64,000 nt of DNA from contig NZ_CP039290.1 in the NCBI RefSeq assembly GCF_004798705.1, forward strand, positions 3,720,001-3,784,000, given 5' to 3'. The notes beneath the pieces were generated by a model. It worked only from the letters and a program-made list of their open reading frames with translations, did not search any database and was not told where the DNA came from. The stretch comes from Arthrobacter sp. PAMC25564. Lineage in GTDB: Bacteria > Actinomycetota > Actinomycetes > Actinomycetales > Micrococcaceae. Numbering within the stretch: position 1 is the first letter of the stretch; each line of letters starts with the position of its first letter. A program made the position numbers and the translations under genes. Positions 1 to 9,624 of this stretch are shown one piece after another.

Positions 1-297
1 ATCCTGATGCGCGATGCACCACCCTCGCAGCCTGAGGGAGCATTCTCGACCCTGCTCTCACACGTGGCGGCACGTGTGGAGCACATCCTGGAGGATGAAC
101 TGGCCCGCCGGGGCTTCAGTACCGCCGACGGGGCCATGTACGCCCAGATGCTCGTCGGGATGGTGGCCATGACGGGCCAGTGGTGGCAGGACAGCCGCAC
201 CCCGGACAAGCGCGAAGTCGCCGCGCACCTGGTCAACCTGGCCTGGAACGGCCTGACCGGCCTGCAAAAAGACCCGGAACTCCGCAGCGAGGACTAG
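1..297 (+). CDS. TetR-type regulator, C-terminal part (5' end outside window)
   Basis: The reading frame is open from the first base and ends at the TAG at 295-297, so only the last 98 or so residues are present. The segment is alpha-helical in character, with a Trp-Trp pair and an 'AAHLVNLAWNGL' helix, which resembles the ligand-binding C-terminal domain of TetR/AcrR repressors. The DNA-binding helix-turn-helix would lie upstream of the window, so the family call rests on the C-terminal half only. It converges on the ABC-F gene, with 174 bp between them that hold no gene or strong hairpin that I can see. The regulated target is not visible. Confidence 0.7.
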   Translation: MLMRDAPPSQPEGAFSTLLSHVAARVEHILEDELARRGFSTADGAMYAQMLVGMVAMTGQWWQDSRTPDKREVAAHLVNLAWNGLTGLQKDPELRSED

Positions 298-471
298 CGC
301 AAGCCGAGATCGGGCGCTGTCATTCGGAGAGGAATCGAAACGGGTTGCCGAGTAGACGAAGTTCTCCCCCGGCGAAGTTGCCCACATGCTGGCAGCAGCA
401 GGCATCCGGCAGCGTGCGTCTAAACGAGCGTGCACGCAGAGGATGGCTGTGCTGCGGGCTTCGGCTGGGGC

Positions 472-2301
472 TTACTCGCCGAGGACCTCCAGGGCCTCGA
501 GCCATTCGAGTTCAAGGGCTTCGCGTTCGCCGGTGAGGTCCTTGAGCTTCTTGTTCAGGTCCCCGAGCTGGCCCACGGCAGAGGGGTCGGCGGCCGCCGT
601 CGTCATCTGGGCGTGGATCTTGTCTTCCTGCTGTTTGATTTTGCCGAGCTGGCGGTCGATCCGGTTCTTGGCCTTGCGGGCGTCGCGCTTCTCGGCTTCG
701 GAGGGGCCGCTGGCGGCGGCCGCGGGGGCGGAGCTGCCGGAGATGACGGGGTTGCCGCCGCCGGTGATGGTGGAGCCGGCCAGCGCCGCTTCGCGCAGTT
801 CCAGGTACTGGTCGACGCCGCGGGGCAGGGCGCGGATCTTGCCGTCGCCCAGGAGCGCCATCTGGTGGTCCGTGACGCGTTCCAGCAAGTAGCGGTCGTG
901 GCTGACCACAACGAGCGTCCCGGGCCAGCCGTCCAGCACGTCTTCCACCGCTGCGAGGGTGTCCGTGTCGAGGTCGTTGGTCGGTTCGTCAAGCATCAGC
1001 ACGTTCGGCTCCCCCACCAGCAGGCGAAGGAGCTGGAGGCGGCGGCGTTCGCCACCGGACAGGTCCTTGACCAGGGTCCACTGCTTCTCGTTGGTGAAGC
1101 CGAGCTGCTCCACGAGCTGACCGGCCGTGAATTCCTTGCCGCCGACATTGAAGGACCGCTTTTCCCGCTCAATCACTTCGATGACACGCAGATCCGAGAC
1201 GTCGTCGAGCTCCTTGACCTCCTGGGTCAGCACGGCGGTGACCACCGTCTTGCCGCGTTTGACCTTTCCGGAGGTGGGTTGGATCTCGCCGTTAAGCAAT
1301 TTCAGCAGGGTGGTCTTGCCGGCGCCGTTGACGCCGACCAGGCCCAGCCGCTCACCGGGCGCAAGCCGCAGCGTGATGTTGTCAAAGAGTTTCTGCCCGG
1401 CTTCGCCGCCGAGAAAGTCCAGTGAGACACCTTCCAGGTCCAGCACGTCCTTGCCGAGCCGGGCCGTGGCCATCTTACTCAGCGCCATCGAGTCGCGCGG
1501 CTCGGGGACGTCGGCGATCAGGGCGTTCGCCGCCTCGATGCGGAACTTCGGCTTGGCGGTGCGGGCGGGAGCGCCGCGGCGCAGCCAGGCGAGCTCCTTC
1601 TTCACGAGCTGCTGGCGCTTGCTTTCCACCACGGAGGCGGAACGGTCACGCTCGGCACGGGCGAGCACGTAGGCGGCGTACCCGCCCTCGAACGGGTCCA
1701 TGATGCCGTCGTGGATTTCCCAGGTCTTGTTGCAGACTTCGTCGAGGAACCAGCGGTCGTGGGTGACCACGAGGAAGGCGCCCTGGTTGGCCCGCCAGCG
1801 GGTCTTCAGGTGCCGGGACAGCCAGGCGACGCCTTCGACGTCAAGGTGGTTGGTGGGCTCGTCGAGCATGATGACGTCGTGGTCCTCGATCAGCAGCTTG
1901 GCCAGGGCAACGCGGCGTTTCTGGCCGCCGGAGAGCGCGTGCACGTTGGCGTGCCAGTCGACGTCGGACACGAGCCCGCCCATGACCTCGCGGATCTGCG
2001 GGTTCCGGGCCCATTCATAATCCGCCTGGTCGCCGACGATGGCGGCACCGACAGTGAGGTCCCCGTCGAGCACGTCGCTCTGGTCCAGGTAGCCGATGTT
2101 GACGTCCCCGCGCTTGGTCACGCGCCCCGAATCCGGGGTGGCACGCAGGGCGAGCAGGCGCATGAGCGTGGACTTGCCGTCGCCATTGCGGCCCACCATG
2201 CCGATCCGGTCGCCCTCTTCAAGTCCGAGGGTAACGCCGTCGAGGACGGTACGGGTTGCATACGAGACCGTGAGGTTCTCGCCGCCGAGCAGGTGTGCCA
2301 C
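472..2301 (-). CDS. ABC-F family ATPase (Uup/EttA-like), 609 aa
   Basis: Soluble protein with two ABC ATPase domains and no membrane segments, the hallmark of the ABC-F family, whose studied members act on the ribosome. Domain 1 has Walker A GRNGDGKS (37-44), signature LSGGQ and Walker B with MLDEPTNHLD; domain 2 has GVNGAGKTT, LSGGERRR and MLDEPTNDLD. A charged linker joins them. The last ~100 residues are rich in Lys, Arg and Glu and look like the coiled-coil arm seen in Uup-type members. It is the last gene of the leftward tatD-rpfB-rsmA-ispE cluster, 48 bp after ispE. Ribosome rescue, assembly and antibiotic protection are all possible; the sequence alone does not decide. Confidence 0.93.
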   Translation of the reverse strand: MAHLLGGENLTVSYATRTVLDGVTLGLEEGDRIGMVGRNGDGKSTLMRLLALRATPDSGRVTKRGDVNIGYLDQSDVLDGDLTVGAAIVGDQADYEWARNPQIREVMGGLVSDVDWHANVHALSGGQKRRVALAKLLIEDHDVIMLDEPTNHLDVEGVAWLSRHLKTRWRANQGAFLVVTHDRWFLDEVCNKTWEIHDGIMDPFEGGYAAYVLARAERDRSASVVESKRQQLVKKELAWLRRGAPARTAKPKFRIEAANALIADVPEPRDSMALSKMATARLGKDVLDLEGVSLDFLGGEAGQKLFDNITLRLAPGERLGLVGVNGAGKTTLLKLLNGEIQPTSGKVKRGKTVVTAVLTQEVKELDDVSDLRVIEVIEREKRSFNVGGKEFTAGQLVEQLGFTNEKQWTLVKDLSGGERRRLQLLRLLVGEPNVLMLDEPTNDLDTDTLAAVEDVLDGWPGTLVVVSHDRYLLERVTDHQMALLGDGKIRALPRGVDQYLELREAALAGSTITGGGNPVISGSSAPAAAASGPSEAEKRDARKAKNRIDRQLGKIKQQEDKIHAQMTTAAADPSAVGQLGDLNKKLKDLTGEREALELEWLEALEVLGE

Positions 2302-2349
2302 TGGGAACTGCTTTCTTCGTTATTTTTCGACAAACTTAGGTCAACGCTA

Positions 2350-3312
2350 TTAAAGGAGCGTATCGGAGATGATGCGCGCCCCGTGCACCGGGCCGTGGAC
2401 GGCCATGGCATCGAGGCCGTGGTGGCGAAGGTCTTCGGCCAGTCCCGCGGCCGCGGCCGGGCTGTGCGTGAGGAAGGCCAGAGTGGGCCCGGAGCCGGAC
2501 ACGATGCCCGCGATCGCCCCGCAGGATTCGCCCAGCCCCAGGGTGTCCCGCAGCCCGGGGGCCAGTTCGATCGAGGCGCGTTGGAGGTCGTTGACCAGGA
2601 CCCGGCTGAGGGCGTCCGCGTCTCCGCTCCGCAGCGCGGTGAGGATCCGCGGATCGACGGCGGCAGGTTCCTCGATCTCGGCGCCTTCCGCCGTGCGCAA
2701 GCGGTCCAGGGTGCGGAAGACTTCCGGGGTGGATAGCCCGAAGTCGGCGACGACGAGCACCCAGTCGGTCTGGGCCTTCACAAGCGCCGGGGAGAGCTCA
2801 TCGCCCACGCCCAGCCCGACGGCGGTTCCCCCCAGGAGCGAGAACGGCACATCCGCCCCGAGTTCGGCAGCGAGGTGTGCCAGCTCGTCGCGGGAGAGGC
2901 CGCTGTTCCACAGCGCATCACAGGCGAGCAGGGTGGCTGCGGCGTCGGCCGAGCCGCCGCCCATGCCGCCGGCGACGGGGACCCGCTTGGTGATTTCGAG
3001 GTGGACCCCGGTGGAGTGCTCCGAGACGTCGGCCATGATGGCTGCCGCCTTGTACGCCAGGTTGCGTTCGTCAAGGGGGATGTCCACGGCGTCGAGGTCC
3101 AGCGTGCTGGCGGGGCTGATACTGACCGTGATACAGCCGGTGTCCGTGTTGGTGGCCGCGACCTCTTCATAGAGGGAGACGGCGAGATACACGCTTGCCA
3201 CGGAATGGTATCCATCGGCGCGCCGCGGCCCGACATCCAGCGAGACGTTCACTTTGCCGGGGGCCTTGACCCGGACTGTCCTCGCGGCAAAGCGCCCTCT
3301 CACTGCGTTCAT
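2350..3312 (-). CDS. ispE: 4-diphosphocytidyl-2-C-methyl-D-erythritol kinase
   Basis: GHMP kinase that phosphorylates CDP-methylerythritol in the MEP route to isopentenyl diphosphate. The N-terminal APGKVNVSLDV (17-27) carries the substrate-binding Lys, and the ATP loop AGGMGGGSADAA is at 114-125. A further Gly-rich segment, GIVSGSGPTLAF, lies near the C-terminus. Its 320 residues fit the family. It follows rsmA by about 120 bp on the same strand; the ksgA-ispE pairing is common in actinobacteria. Together with the prenyl transferase at 47.6 kb it suggests that isoprenoid precursors come from the MEP pathway. Confidence 0.95.
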   Translation of the reverse strand: MNAVRGRFAARTVRVKAPGKVNVSLDVGPRRADGYHSVASVYLAVSLYEEVAATNTDTGCITVSISPASTLDLDAVDIPLDERNLAYKAAAIMADVSEHSTGVHLEITKRVPVAGGMGGGSADAAATLLACDALWNSGLSRDELAHLAAELGADVPFSLLGGTAVGLGVGDELSPALVKAQTDWVLVVADFGLSTPEVFRTLDRLRTAEGAEIEEPAAVDPRILTALRSGDADALSRVLVNDLQRASIELAPGLRDTLGLGESCGAIAGIVSGSGPTLAFLTHSPAAAAGLAEDLRHHGLDAMAVHGPVHGARIISDTLL

Positions 3313-3431
3313 GGCTCCACGCTATGGCATGGCATGCTCAGGCTCCAAGCATGGACCCGAAGCTTCGTGCCAGGCCGCGGCCGGCGGCGCCCAGGGGCGG
3401 TGCTCAGATGCGGCGCCCCCCGGGGCAGTGC

Positions 3432-4331
3432 TCAGGCTTCGGGCCGGGCGTGCGCTTCGGCAATCCTGGCAAACGCCGCGATGTCGATCACTTCGCCGCG
3501 TGCAGTGGGATCCACACCGGCGGCACGCAAGCAACGTTCAGCCTCGGCGGCGCTTCCGGCCCAGCCCGCCAAAGCCGCGCGGAGGGTCTTGCGGCGCTGC
3601 GCGAACGCCGCATCGATGACGGCGAAGACCTGCTTCCGTGTGGCGGTGGTGACGGGCGGTTCCCGGCGGGTGAAGGCGACGAGACCGGAGTGGATCTTGG
3701 GCGCGGGCCAGAAGACGTTCATGCCGATCACACCGGCCTTGCGCATGCTGGAGTACCAGGCGGCCTTGACCGAGGGCACACCGTAGGTCTTGGAACCCGG
3801 GCCGGCCGCAAGCCTGTCGGCGACCTCGTCCTGCACCATTACCAGGCCGTGCCGGAGGCTGGGGAAGTGCTGCAGGAGATGCAGGACCACCGGGACGGCA
3901 ACGTTGTAGGGCAGGTTCGCCACAAGTGCGGTCGGTTCCACCGGGAGCTGTGTCACCTTCATGGCGTCGGCCAGGACAAGGTGGAAGCTTTCGGCCGCGT
4001 CCGGGCGCCACTGGCTGACCGTGGCGGGAAGCCGGGCCGCGAGGACCGGATCGATTTCGACGGCGACGACGGATGCCGCAGCATCCAGCAGGCCCAGGGT
4101 CAGCGATCCCAGCCCGGGCCCCACTTCGAGGACCGTCTCGTCCGGGTGGATGTCCGCGGCGGCAACAATCCGGCGGATGGTGTTGCCGTCGATGACGAAG
4201 TTCTGGCCCAGGGTCTTGGTGGGGCGTATTCCGATTTCCTCGGCCAGCCGGCGGATGTCGGAGGCGCCCATCAGGGGTGCGGGCGCGCTGCCAGGCTTGG
4301 CGCCGGGCGCGGAGGGGGTCGGTTCAGTCAC
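3432..4331 (-). CDS. rsmA: 16S rRNA dimethyladenosine transferase KsgA/RsmA
   Basis: SAM-dependent enzyme that dimethylates two adjacent adenines in helix 45 of 16S rRNA, a late 30S assembly step. Visible motifs are PTKTLGQNF (37-45), SAM-binding [11 protein letters not shown] (69-79), the acidic VEIDP (91-95) and the catalytic NLPY (139-142). Length is 299 aa, slightly above E. coli KsgA, with a Pro/Ala-rich N-terminal tail of about 20 residues. A strong hairpin lies between it and the upstream rpfB, so it probably has its own promoter or depends on read-through. Confidence 0.96.
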   Translation of the reverse strand: MTEPTPSAPGAKPGSAPAPLMGASDIRRLAEEIGIRPTKTLGQNFVIDGNTIRRIVAAADIHPDETVLEVGPGLGSLTLGLLDAAASVVAVEIDPVLAARLPATVSQWRPDAAESFHLVLADAMKVTQLPVEPTALVANLPYNVAVPVVLHLLQHFPSLRHGLVMVQDEVADRLAAGPGSKTYGVPSVKAAWYSSMRKAGVIGMNVFWPAPKIHSGLVAFTRREPPVTTATRKQVFAVIDAAFAQRRKTLRAALAGWAGSAAEAERCLRAAGVDPTARGEVIDIAAFARIAEAHARPEA

Positions 4332-4367
4332 TTGGGTATCCTATCCCGCCCCCGGAGGGCCGGGCAT

Positions 4368-4407
4368 GGCAAAGGCCGGGTCCGGTGATCCGGACCCGGC
4401 CTTTGCC
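4368..4407 (-). terminator. Perfect 18-bp hairpin after rpfB
   Basis: Arms 4368-4385 and 4390-4407 are perfectly complementary around a TGAT loop. The stem is GC-rich and starts 77 bp beyond the rpfB stop, before rsmA. There is no run of T on the minus-strand exit side, so it may be a partly efficient terminator or an mRNA-stabilising stem rather than a canonical intrinsic terminator. Confidence 0.8.
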
Positions 4408-4483
4408 GGGCGCCGCAGCCGTGGTCAGCCGCTGCGGGAGCCATTGTTGAAAAGTGGCAGGGAGGCCCTGCCGGTGCCGGCTG

Positions 4484-5635
4484 TCAGCTGGAGGCGGCCC
4501 AGCCGCAGCCCCAGGGGCCAAGGCCGGCCTTGGCGTAGTACGTGTTGGCGACAGCGATCTGCTGGGCCTTGGAGGCAGCCGCGGCATTCGGGGCATAGGT
4601 TCCGCCGCCGTTGGCCAGCCAGGACGAGATATCGAACTGCAGGCCGCCGTAGTAGCCGTTGCCGCTGTTGATGGCCCAGTTGCCGCCGGACTCACACTGG
4701 GCGATCTTGTCCCACATGGCTTCGTTCATCATGGCGGGGGCTGCGGCACCGGTGTTGGCGGCGGCCGCGGGCTTGGGCTTGTCCTTGGTCCCGACGGTGA
4801 CCTTCTCGGTGACCGGCTGGGCGCTGACGGTCTGCGCGACCAGCGTCCGGGACGCTTCACGGCCGTCCACCAGGACCAGCTTGAAGCTCTTGTTCGTGGT
4901 GCCGGCCACGCCGGCCTGGGTCACAGTCTTGTCACCCTTGAACAGGTCGGCGCTCTCGGTGGTGAGGGTTTCAAAGGGGACGGGCTCGGTGGTGTCGGCC
5001 GTCTTGCTGGCGTCCACACGGGAAACCTTGATGACCATGTCGCCGACGACGGGGGCGTTGCCGGGCTGCGAAGTGCGGTCGCTGGCGCCGAGAGAGATGC
5101 CGGCATCGGAAAGCACCTGGGCGACGGTGGCCGCCGTCGTGGTGGTCTGGGTGGCCTTGCCGTCCGCGACGATACTCACGGTCTTCGGCGTCGAAATGGA
5201 CACGAAGGAGCCGGAGACGGCCAGCTGCGCTTCCTTCGGGACGGACAGCTGCGAGGCGCTGGCTACGCCGAGTTCCGTCACGAGTCCTTCGACGGTGGGC
5301 GAGGTGGTGCTGATGGTCCGCTCCGCGCCGTCGAGGCTGACCTTGACGTCCTTGGCGAGGTTGACGTTGATGACCGATCCGTCCTGCACATGGGAGTCCA
5401 CCGTGGGGGACACCCTGTCGGAAGGCTGCAGTTCGACCTTGGCACCCTTGACCACCTGTCCGACGGTGCCGCCGAAGGTCTGGACGGAGCTCACTTTCCC
5501 GTCGACATTGAGGGTGACTGTCTTGTTGTTGCCGACGAAGGCCACCAGGCCCAGCACGAGTGCCACAAGCACCACAAGCTGCGCGCCGACCTTGACAAAG
5601 CTGAACTTGCCGTCCGATGTGAAGAACTTGACCAC
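4484..5635 (-). CDS. rpfB: Resuscitation-promoting factor RpfB (DUF348 x3, G5, Rpf)
   Basis: Cell-wall lytic transglycosylase-like growth factor. From the GTG at 5635 the protein has 383 aa: a membrane anchor at ~17-35, three DUF348 repeats (~37-76, 95-137, 151-192), a G5 domain (~208-284), an Ala/Pro linker and a C-terminal Rpf domain (304-383). The Rpf core has the catalytic Glu in QCESGGNW (E315) and paired Cys 314 and 377. The frame is open further upstream, with an ATG at 5659. I prefer the GTG because an AAGAGAT element precedes it and the protein then begins '[13 protein letters not shown]', close to the membrane anchor. It sits between tatD and rsmA, as in Mycobacterium. Confidence 0.92.
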   Translation of the reverse strand: MVKFFTSDGKFSFVKVGAQLVVLVALVLGLVAFVGNNKTVTLNVDGKVSSVQTFGGTVGQVVKGAKVELQPSDRVSPTVDSHVQDGSVINVNLAKDVKVSLDGAERTISTTSPTVEGLVTELGVASASQLSVPKEAQLAVSGSFVSISTPKTVSIVADGKATQTTTTAATVAQVLSDAGISLGASDRTSQPGNAPVVGDMVIKVSRVDASKTADTTEPVPFETLTTESADLFKGDKTVTQAGVAGTTNKSFKLVLVDGREASRTLVAQTVSAQPVTEKVTVGTKDKPKPAAAANTGAAAPAMMNEAMWDKIAQCESGGNWAINSGNGYYGGLQFDISSWLANGGGTYAPNAAAASKAQQIAVANTYYAKAGLGPWGCGWAASS

Positions 5636-5942
5636 GATTGCCCATATCTCTTGGACCATCCGGGCACGGGGAAAAGCGCACTGGACCACCCACCGCAAAC
5701 GCCCCAAAGGCAGCTCCGGAACGGGTCCGGCTGTTCGCGGCAGATGCGTGCACTGCCACACTCACAAACGAGAGCGCGCATGTGGTTTGTTGGCCACGAT
5801 GCACGCCCTGCTGGAGTGAAAATATCCGAAGGCCTTCCCCGACCCCGGCTAATAGTTGTCAACTGTAACCGGAGCGTTATAAACCCACCAAGATTTTGTG
5901 CATACCCGGTATGGTCCGAAGGAGGCCAGCGAGGCGTCTTTT
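5636..5942 (-). other. 307-bp tatD-rpfB intergenic leader
   Basis: There is no convincing gene here. It contains an 11-bp palindrome AGTTGTCAACT (5853-5863) and, on the minus strand, GGTTACAGTTGACA, which includes a TTGACA hexamer without a clear -10 at normal spacing. The length suggests a regulated 5' leader for rpfB. I could not match it to the c-di-AMP (ydaO) riboswitch consensus by eye. Confidence 0.4.
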
Positions 5943-6830
5943 TCAGTCCCAGGATCCGTATGCCCGCACCGTATTTCCGGCGATTTGGGCACACAGCGCG
6001 GAGAGCTCGGATCCGGTCAATTCCGCCATGGCCCGGACGGTGTAAGGGACCAGATAACTCGCATTCGGACGTCCGCGGTGCGGGTGCGGAGTGAGGAACG
6101 GCGCATCCGTCTCGACCAGGATCCGCTCCGGCACAGCGACCGCCAGCGCGGCCCGGAGGTTGGCCGCGTTCTTGAACGTCAGGGTCCCGGCGAAGGACAT
6201 GTACCAGCCCTCCTCGTTGCAGGTCCTGGCCAGTTCCTCCCCGCCCGAGAAGCAGTGGAAGACGACCCGCTCGGGGGCGCCCTCCTCGCGCAAGACCTGC
6301 ACCACGTCGTCGTGGGCATCCCGGTCATGGATCTGCAGGGTGAGGCCAAGCCGCTTGGCAATATCAATATGGCGGCGGAAGGAATACCGCTGGTGGGCCA
6401 GCCCCTCCCCCTCGGTCCGGAAGAAATCCAGGCCGGTTTCCCCGATCGCCCGGATCCGCGGGTGCGAGGCGAGTGCCTCGATCTCGGCCAGGGCATCTTC
6501 CAGCTCCCCGCGTGCCGCGTACTCCGGCGCATCGTTGGGATGAATCGCAACGGCGCCCAGCAGCCGGGAGTCGAGTTCGACGGCCTGGACCGTGAACCTG
6601 GACGATTCGAGGTCACACCCCACCTGCACGGCACCCTGGACCCCCACGGCCCCGGCGGCATCGAGGGCGTCCTTGACGCTGACCGTTAGCTCCGCGTTGG
6701 GGAAATCCAGATGCGTGTGGTTGTCCATGACGGGAACGGGCAGGGGCTCCGGCGCCGGCGGATAGCCGTGGCGTCCGGTGCCGTCGCTGCCTGGCGCGCG
6801 GAAAGGAACGGGGGTGAGTGGGTTGCACAT
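5943..6830 (-). CDS. tatD: TatD family metal-dependent hydrolase/deoxyribonuclease
   Basis: TIM-barrel amidohydrolase-like enzyme; characterised members are Mg-dependent 3'-5' DNA/RNA exonucleases. The metal-binding DNHTHLDF motif (H38, H40) is followed by GETGLDF, FHCFSG and ETDAPFLTPHP, all diagnostic. Length is 295 aa, with ~34 residues ahead of the first metal motif, more than E. coli TatD. GGGAAG stands directly before the chosen ATG. In other actinobacteria metS precedes this gene; here a divergent moxR does. Confidence 0.93.
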   Translation of the reverse strand: MCNPLTPVPFRAPGSDGTGRHGYPPAPEPLPVPVMDNHTHLDFPNAELTVSVKDALDAAGAVGVQGAVQVGCDLESSRFTVQAVELDSRLLGAVAIHPNDAPEYAARGELEDALAEIEALASHPRIRAIGETGLDFFRTEGEGLAHQRYSFRRHIDIAKRLGLTLQIHDRDAHDDVVQVLREEGAPERVVFHCFSGGEELARTCNEEGWYMSFAGTLTFKNAANLRAALAVAVPERILVETDAPFLTPHPHRGRPNASYLVPYTVRAMAELTGSELSALCAQIAGNTVRAYGSWD

Positions 6831-7021
6831 CTTCCCAGCTTAACCGGGGCCGGTTCCCGGGCGCCGCCAGCCGCCCGGGGGCAAGAGATTTCCGCGGAAC
6901 TCTCTGTCAGCGCCGGCAGTTGTGTTAGTAGTCTGTTAGGAATACAGGCAAACACGCCCGGTGGGGGCCCGGCAGCCAGTGCCGATCCGCCAAGGGGCCC
7001 GCCAGGGCTGAAAGGCTGCCG

Positions 7022-8164
7022 ATGGACTGCCACCGCACCTCCGTGGACGAAGTCTTCCCGACGGGGCAGGGCTTCACGGACGGCTCCGCCGTGGAAGAAC
7101 CCGTCGCGGGAAGCCGGACCGCGCCGCATGCGCCGGCCGCCCTGGATTCCCAGGCGTTCCGCGCCGCCAGCGAACGCATCCTGAGGGCCATTAACACGGT
7201 GATCGATGGCAAGGCCGACGCTGCCAGGCTGGCCCTCACGGTGCTCCTGGCCCAGGGGCACCTGCTGCTCGAAGACGTCCCCGGAGTCGGCAAGACGCTG
7301 TTGGCCAAGACCCTGGCCCGCACCATCGACTGTACGGTGAACCGGATCCAGTTCACCCCTGATCTGCTCCCCTCCGACGTCACGGGCGTGTCCATCTACA
7401 ACCAGGCGTCCCGGACCTTCGAGTTCCGGCCGGGCGCGGTGTTTGCCAACATCGTCATCGGTGACGAGATCAACCGGGCCTCGGCCAAGACCCAGTCCGC
7501 CCTGCTGGAGTGCATGGAGGAGCACCAGGTCACCGTTGACGGCAAATCGTACAAGCTCGATGAGCCCTTCATGGTGGTGGCGACGCAGAATCCCATCGAG
7601 ATGGAGGGCACCTACCCGCTTCCTGAAGCCCAACGGGACCGTTTTATGGCCCGGATCTCCCTGGGCTATCCGGACAAGGACTCCGAGATGGAAATGCTGG
7701 AGACCCATCAGGCGACATCACCGCTGACCCGTGTGACCGCCGTCGTCACCGCCGCGGACGTGGCATCCATGATCGCTACCGTGCAGCAGGTCTACGTCTC
7801 GCAGTCGGTCAAGGAATACACAGTGTCGCTGGGACGCGCCACGCGGGAAAGCGGGATGCTCCGGCTGGGCGCCAGCCCCCGGTCCCTGCTGCAGCTGCTG
7901 CGCGCTGCCAAGGCCACGGCCGCCTTGGAGGGGCGCGATTTCGTCCTGCCCGACGACGTCGTCAGCGTCGCCGTAGCCGTCCTGGCCCACCGGATCATCC
8001 TGGACCGGAAGGCGGCCAGCACGGGTCAGACGCCCCAAAGCGTCATCCGGGCCATCCTGGCCGGCATCCCCGTCAGCCCGGGGGTGGCGGCGCCGGCCGG
8101 CGCCGCCCGTGCCGGCCGTGGAAGCGCGACACCCCCGGCGCCCAAGTTGCCGAACCGCCGGTAG
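7022..8164 (+). CDS. MoxR family AAA+ ATPase
   Basis: AAA+ ATPase with Walker A GVGKT (88-92), Walker B GDEIN (147-151), sensor 1 in VVATQNPIE and the AQRDRF arginine region. MoxR proteins are thought to act as chaperones that assemble or activate partner proteins, often with a DUF58 protein. The start is supported by AAAGG six bases before the ATG. The N-terminal ~40 residues and the Pro/Ala/Gly-rich C-terminal tail of ~30 residues look disordered. It is the first gene of a moxR-DUF58-transglutaminase operon, with 14 bp to the next gene. Confidence 0.95.
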   Translation: MDCHRTSVDEVFPTGQGFTDGSAVEEPVAGSRTAPHAPAALDSQAFRAASERILRAINTVIDGKADAARLALTVLLAQGHLLLEDVPGVGKTLLAKTLARTIDCTVNRIQFTPDLLPSDVTGVSIYNQASRTFEFRPGAVFANIVIGDEINRASAKTQSALLECMEEHQVTVDGKSYKLDEPFMVVATQNPIEMEGTYPLPEAQRDRFMARISLGYPDKDSEMEMLETHQATSPLTRVTAVVTAADVASMIATVQQVYVSQSVKEYTVSLGRATRESGMLRLGASPRSLLQLLRAAKATAALEGRDFVLPDDVVSVAVAVLAHRIILDRKAASTGQTPQSVIRAILAGIPVSPGVAAPAGAARAGRGSATPPAPKLPNRR

Positions 8165-8178
8165 GTGTTGGCTCCGCC

Positions 8179-9624
8179 GTGTCGGTCATGGATCGGTTCC
8201 CAGGGCATATCTTCAGCAGGCGCGGCTGGGGCCTGCTCGGCGCGGGCGCCGTGTCCCTGCTGGCTGCGCAGATGATGGGACGCCGTGACCTGCTGGCCCT
8301 GGCGGTGCTGCTGATCATCCTGCCGCTGGTGTCCCTGGCAGGGACGCGCATGCTCAAGCCCAGGTTCCGGGTCTACCGGGAGTTCATTCCGTCCGCGGTC
8401 GAAACGTCTGCGACGGCGACGGTCCGGCTCGCCGTCGCCCGGACCGGCACCGGTTCCGGCCAGGCGGTCATGGAAGAGCAGCTTCCGGCCAGGTTCGGGG
8501 AATCCCCCGCCTTCCGGTTCCCTTCCCGGTCGGCCGCGGAAGGGACGAGCCGCTACGAGTACCGGCTGCGGTCCCTGCAGCGCGGCCAGTTCCGGGTCGG
8601 GCCGGTGACGGCCGAATTCGGCGATCCCTTCGGGCTGTCCGTGCACCGCCATGCGATCGACGGCGGAGACATCCTGACCGTGACGCCCGCCGCCGTCGAA
8701 CTCCCCGCGACCGGCCTCGCCGGCGCCCGGGGCAACGACGGCGCCACGGCCACGCGGATCCGCGCCAACCCCAGCGACGACGACGTCATGACCCGCGAGT
8801 ACCGTCATGGCGACCCGATGCGCCGCGTGCACTGGGCCGCAACCGCACGCCACGGCGCCCTCATGGTCCGCCAGGAGGAGTCGGTCACCACGCCGGAAGC
8901 GACCATCATCCTGGACCAGCGTCTCGCCGCCTTTTCCCAGGGCGGGCATCACCCCGGTGGCGGCCCGGCCTCCGGGGGGTCCACGGACGCGGACGGCCAT
9001 GAGCTGGTCACCAGCGGCACCTTCGAGTGGGCCGTGACGGCTGCAATCTCCATCGGAACACATCTCTCGGAGCGCAACTACGCCCTGCGGTTCCTCGACA
9101 CCGCAGGCGATCCCGCGTTCCTGCATTCGCCGTCCGCCCCCGACCCCGGGGCGGAGGAGTTCGGCGGCGCGTCCGGGCTGCAGACCGTGGCCGAGAGCCT
9201 GGCCGCCATCCAGCTCACCGGCCCCCAGCACGCCCGCACGGGCGGGAAGGACCCGTTCCGGCGGGGAACCGCCGCCGCGGCGGAAGCCGGCCCGCAATCG
9301 TTTGACGACGGGCTCATGGACAAGCTCTCCGCCCACCGGCTGCGGGGCCCGGTTCTCGCCATCCTGGGAAGGCTGTCCCTGCCGGAGGCCCGGAGGCTGT
9401 CCCCGGCCGCCGGGTTCGGAGCGAATGCCTTTGCCCTCCTGGTCACGGACCGGGCCGGGGATTCCGGCGACGTTCTCGAAGCGCTGCGGCTCGGCGGGTG
9501 GCGGGCGGTGGCCGTCTCCGAGTCGACGCCGCTGCCGGCAGCATGGCAGGCATTCGACCAGGACCGGGCCGGGAAGTCCCCGGCCGCCGCCGGGGTCCCC
9601 CGCCGGGCAGGGGGCCAGCTATGA
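8179..9624 (+). CDS. DUF58 domain membrane protein
   Basis: 481 aa, starting at GTG 8179 (an ATG three codons on is an alternative). Two closely spaced hydrophobic segments (~12-52) are followed by an extracytoplasmic-looking beta-rich region. Then comes the DUF58 motif around 'REYRHGDPMRRVHW', which in other members precedes a von Willebrand-A-like fold. The Pro/Gly-rich stretch from about residue 255 is low complexity. Its stop overlaps the next start as ATGA (9621-9624), so translation of the transglutaminase gene is probably coupled. The partners are MoxR upstream and the transglutaminase-like protein downstream; the biochemical role of the triad is unknown to me. Confidence 0.92.
   Translation: MSVMDRFPGHIFSRRGWGLLGAGAVSLLAAQMMGRRDLLALAVLLIILPLVSLAGTRMLKPRFRVYREFIPSAVETSATATVRLAVARTGTGSGQAVMEEQLPARFGESPAFRFPSRSAAEGTSRYEYRLRSLQRGQFRVGPVTAEFGDPFGLSVHRHAIDGGDILTVTPAAVELPATGLAGARGNDGATATRIRANPSDDDVMTREYRHGDPMRRVHWAATARHGALMVRQEESVTTPEATIILDQRLAAFSQGGHHPGGGPASGGSTDADGHELVTSGTFEWAVTAAISIGTHLSERNYALRFLDTAGDPAFLHSPSAPDPGAEEFGGASGLQTVAESLAAIQLTGPQHARTGGKDPFRRGTAAAAEAGPQSFDDGLMDKLSAHRLRGPVLAILGRLSLPEARRLSPAAGFGANAFALLVTDRAGDSGDVLEALRLGGWRAVAVSESTPLPAAWQAFDQDRAGKSPAAAGVPRRAGGQL

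Noticed and set aside
5636..5942. c-di-AMP (ydaO) riboswitch before rpfB
   Set aside because: Such switches precede rpf genes in some actinobacteria, but I could not find the conserved core by eye. A covariance-model scan would decide.
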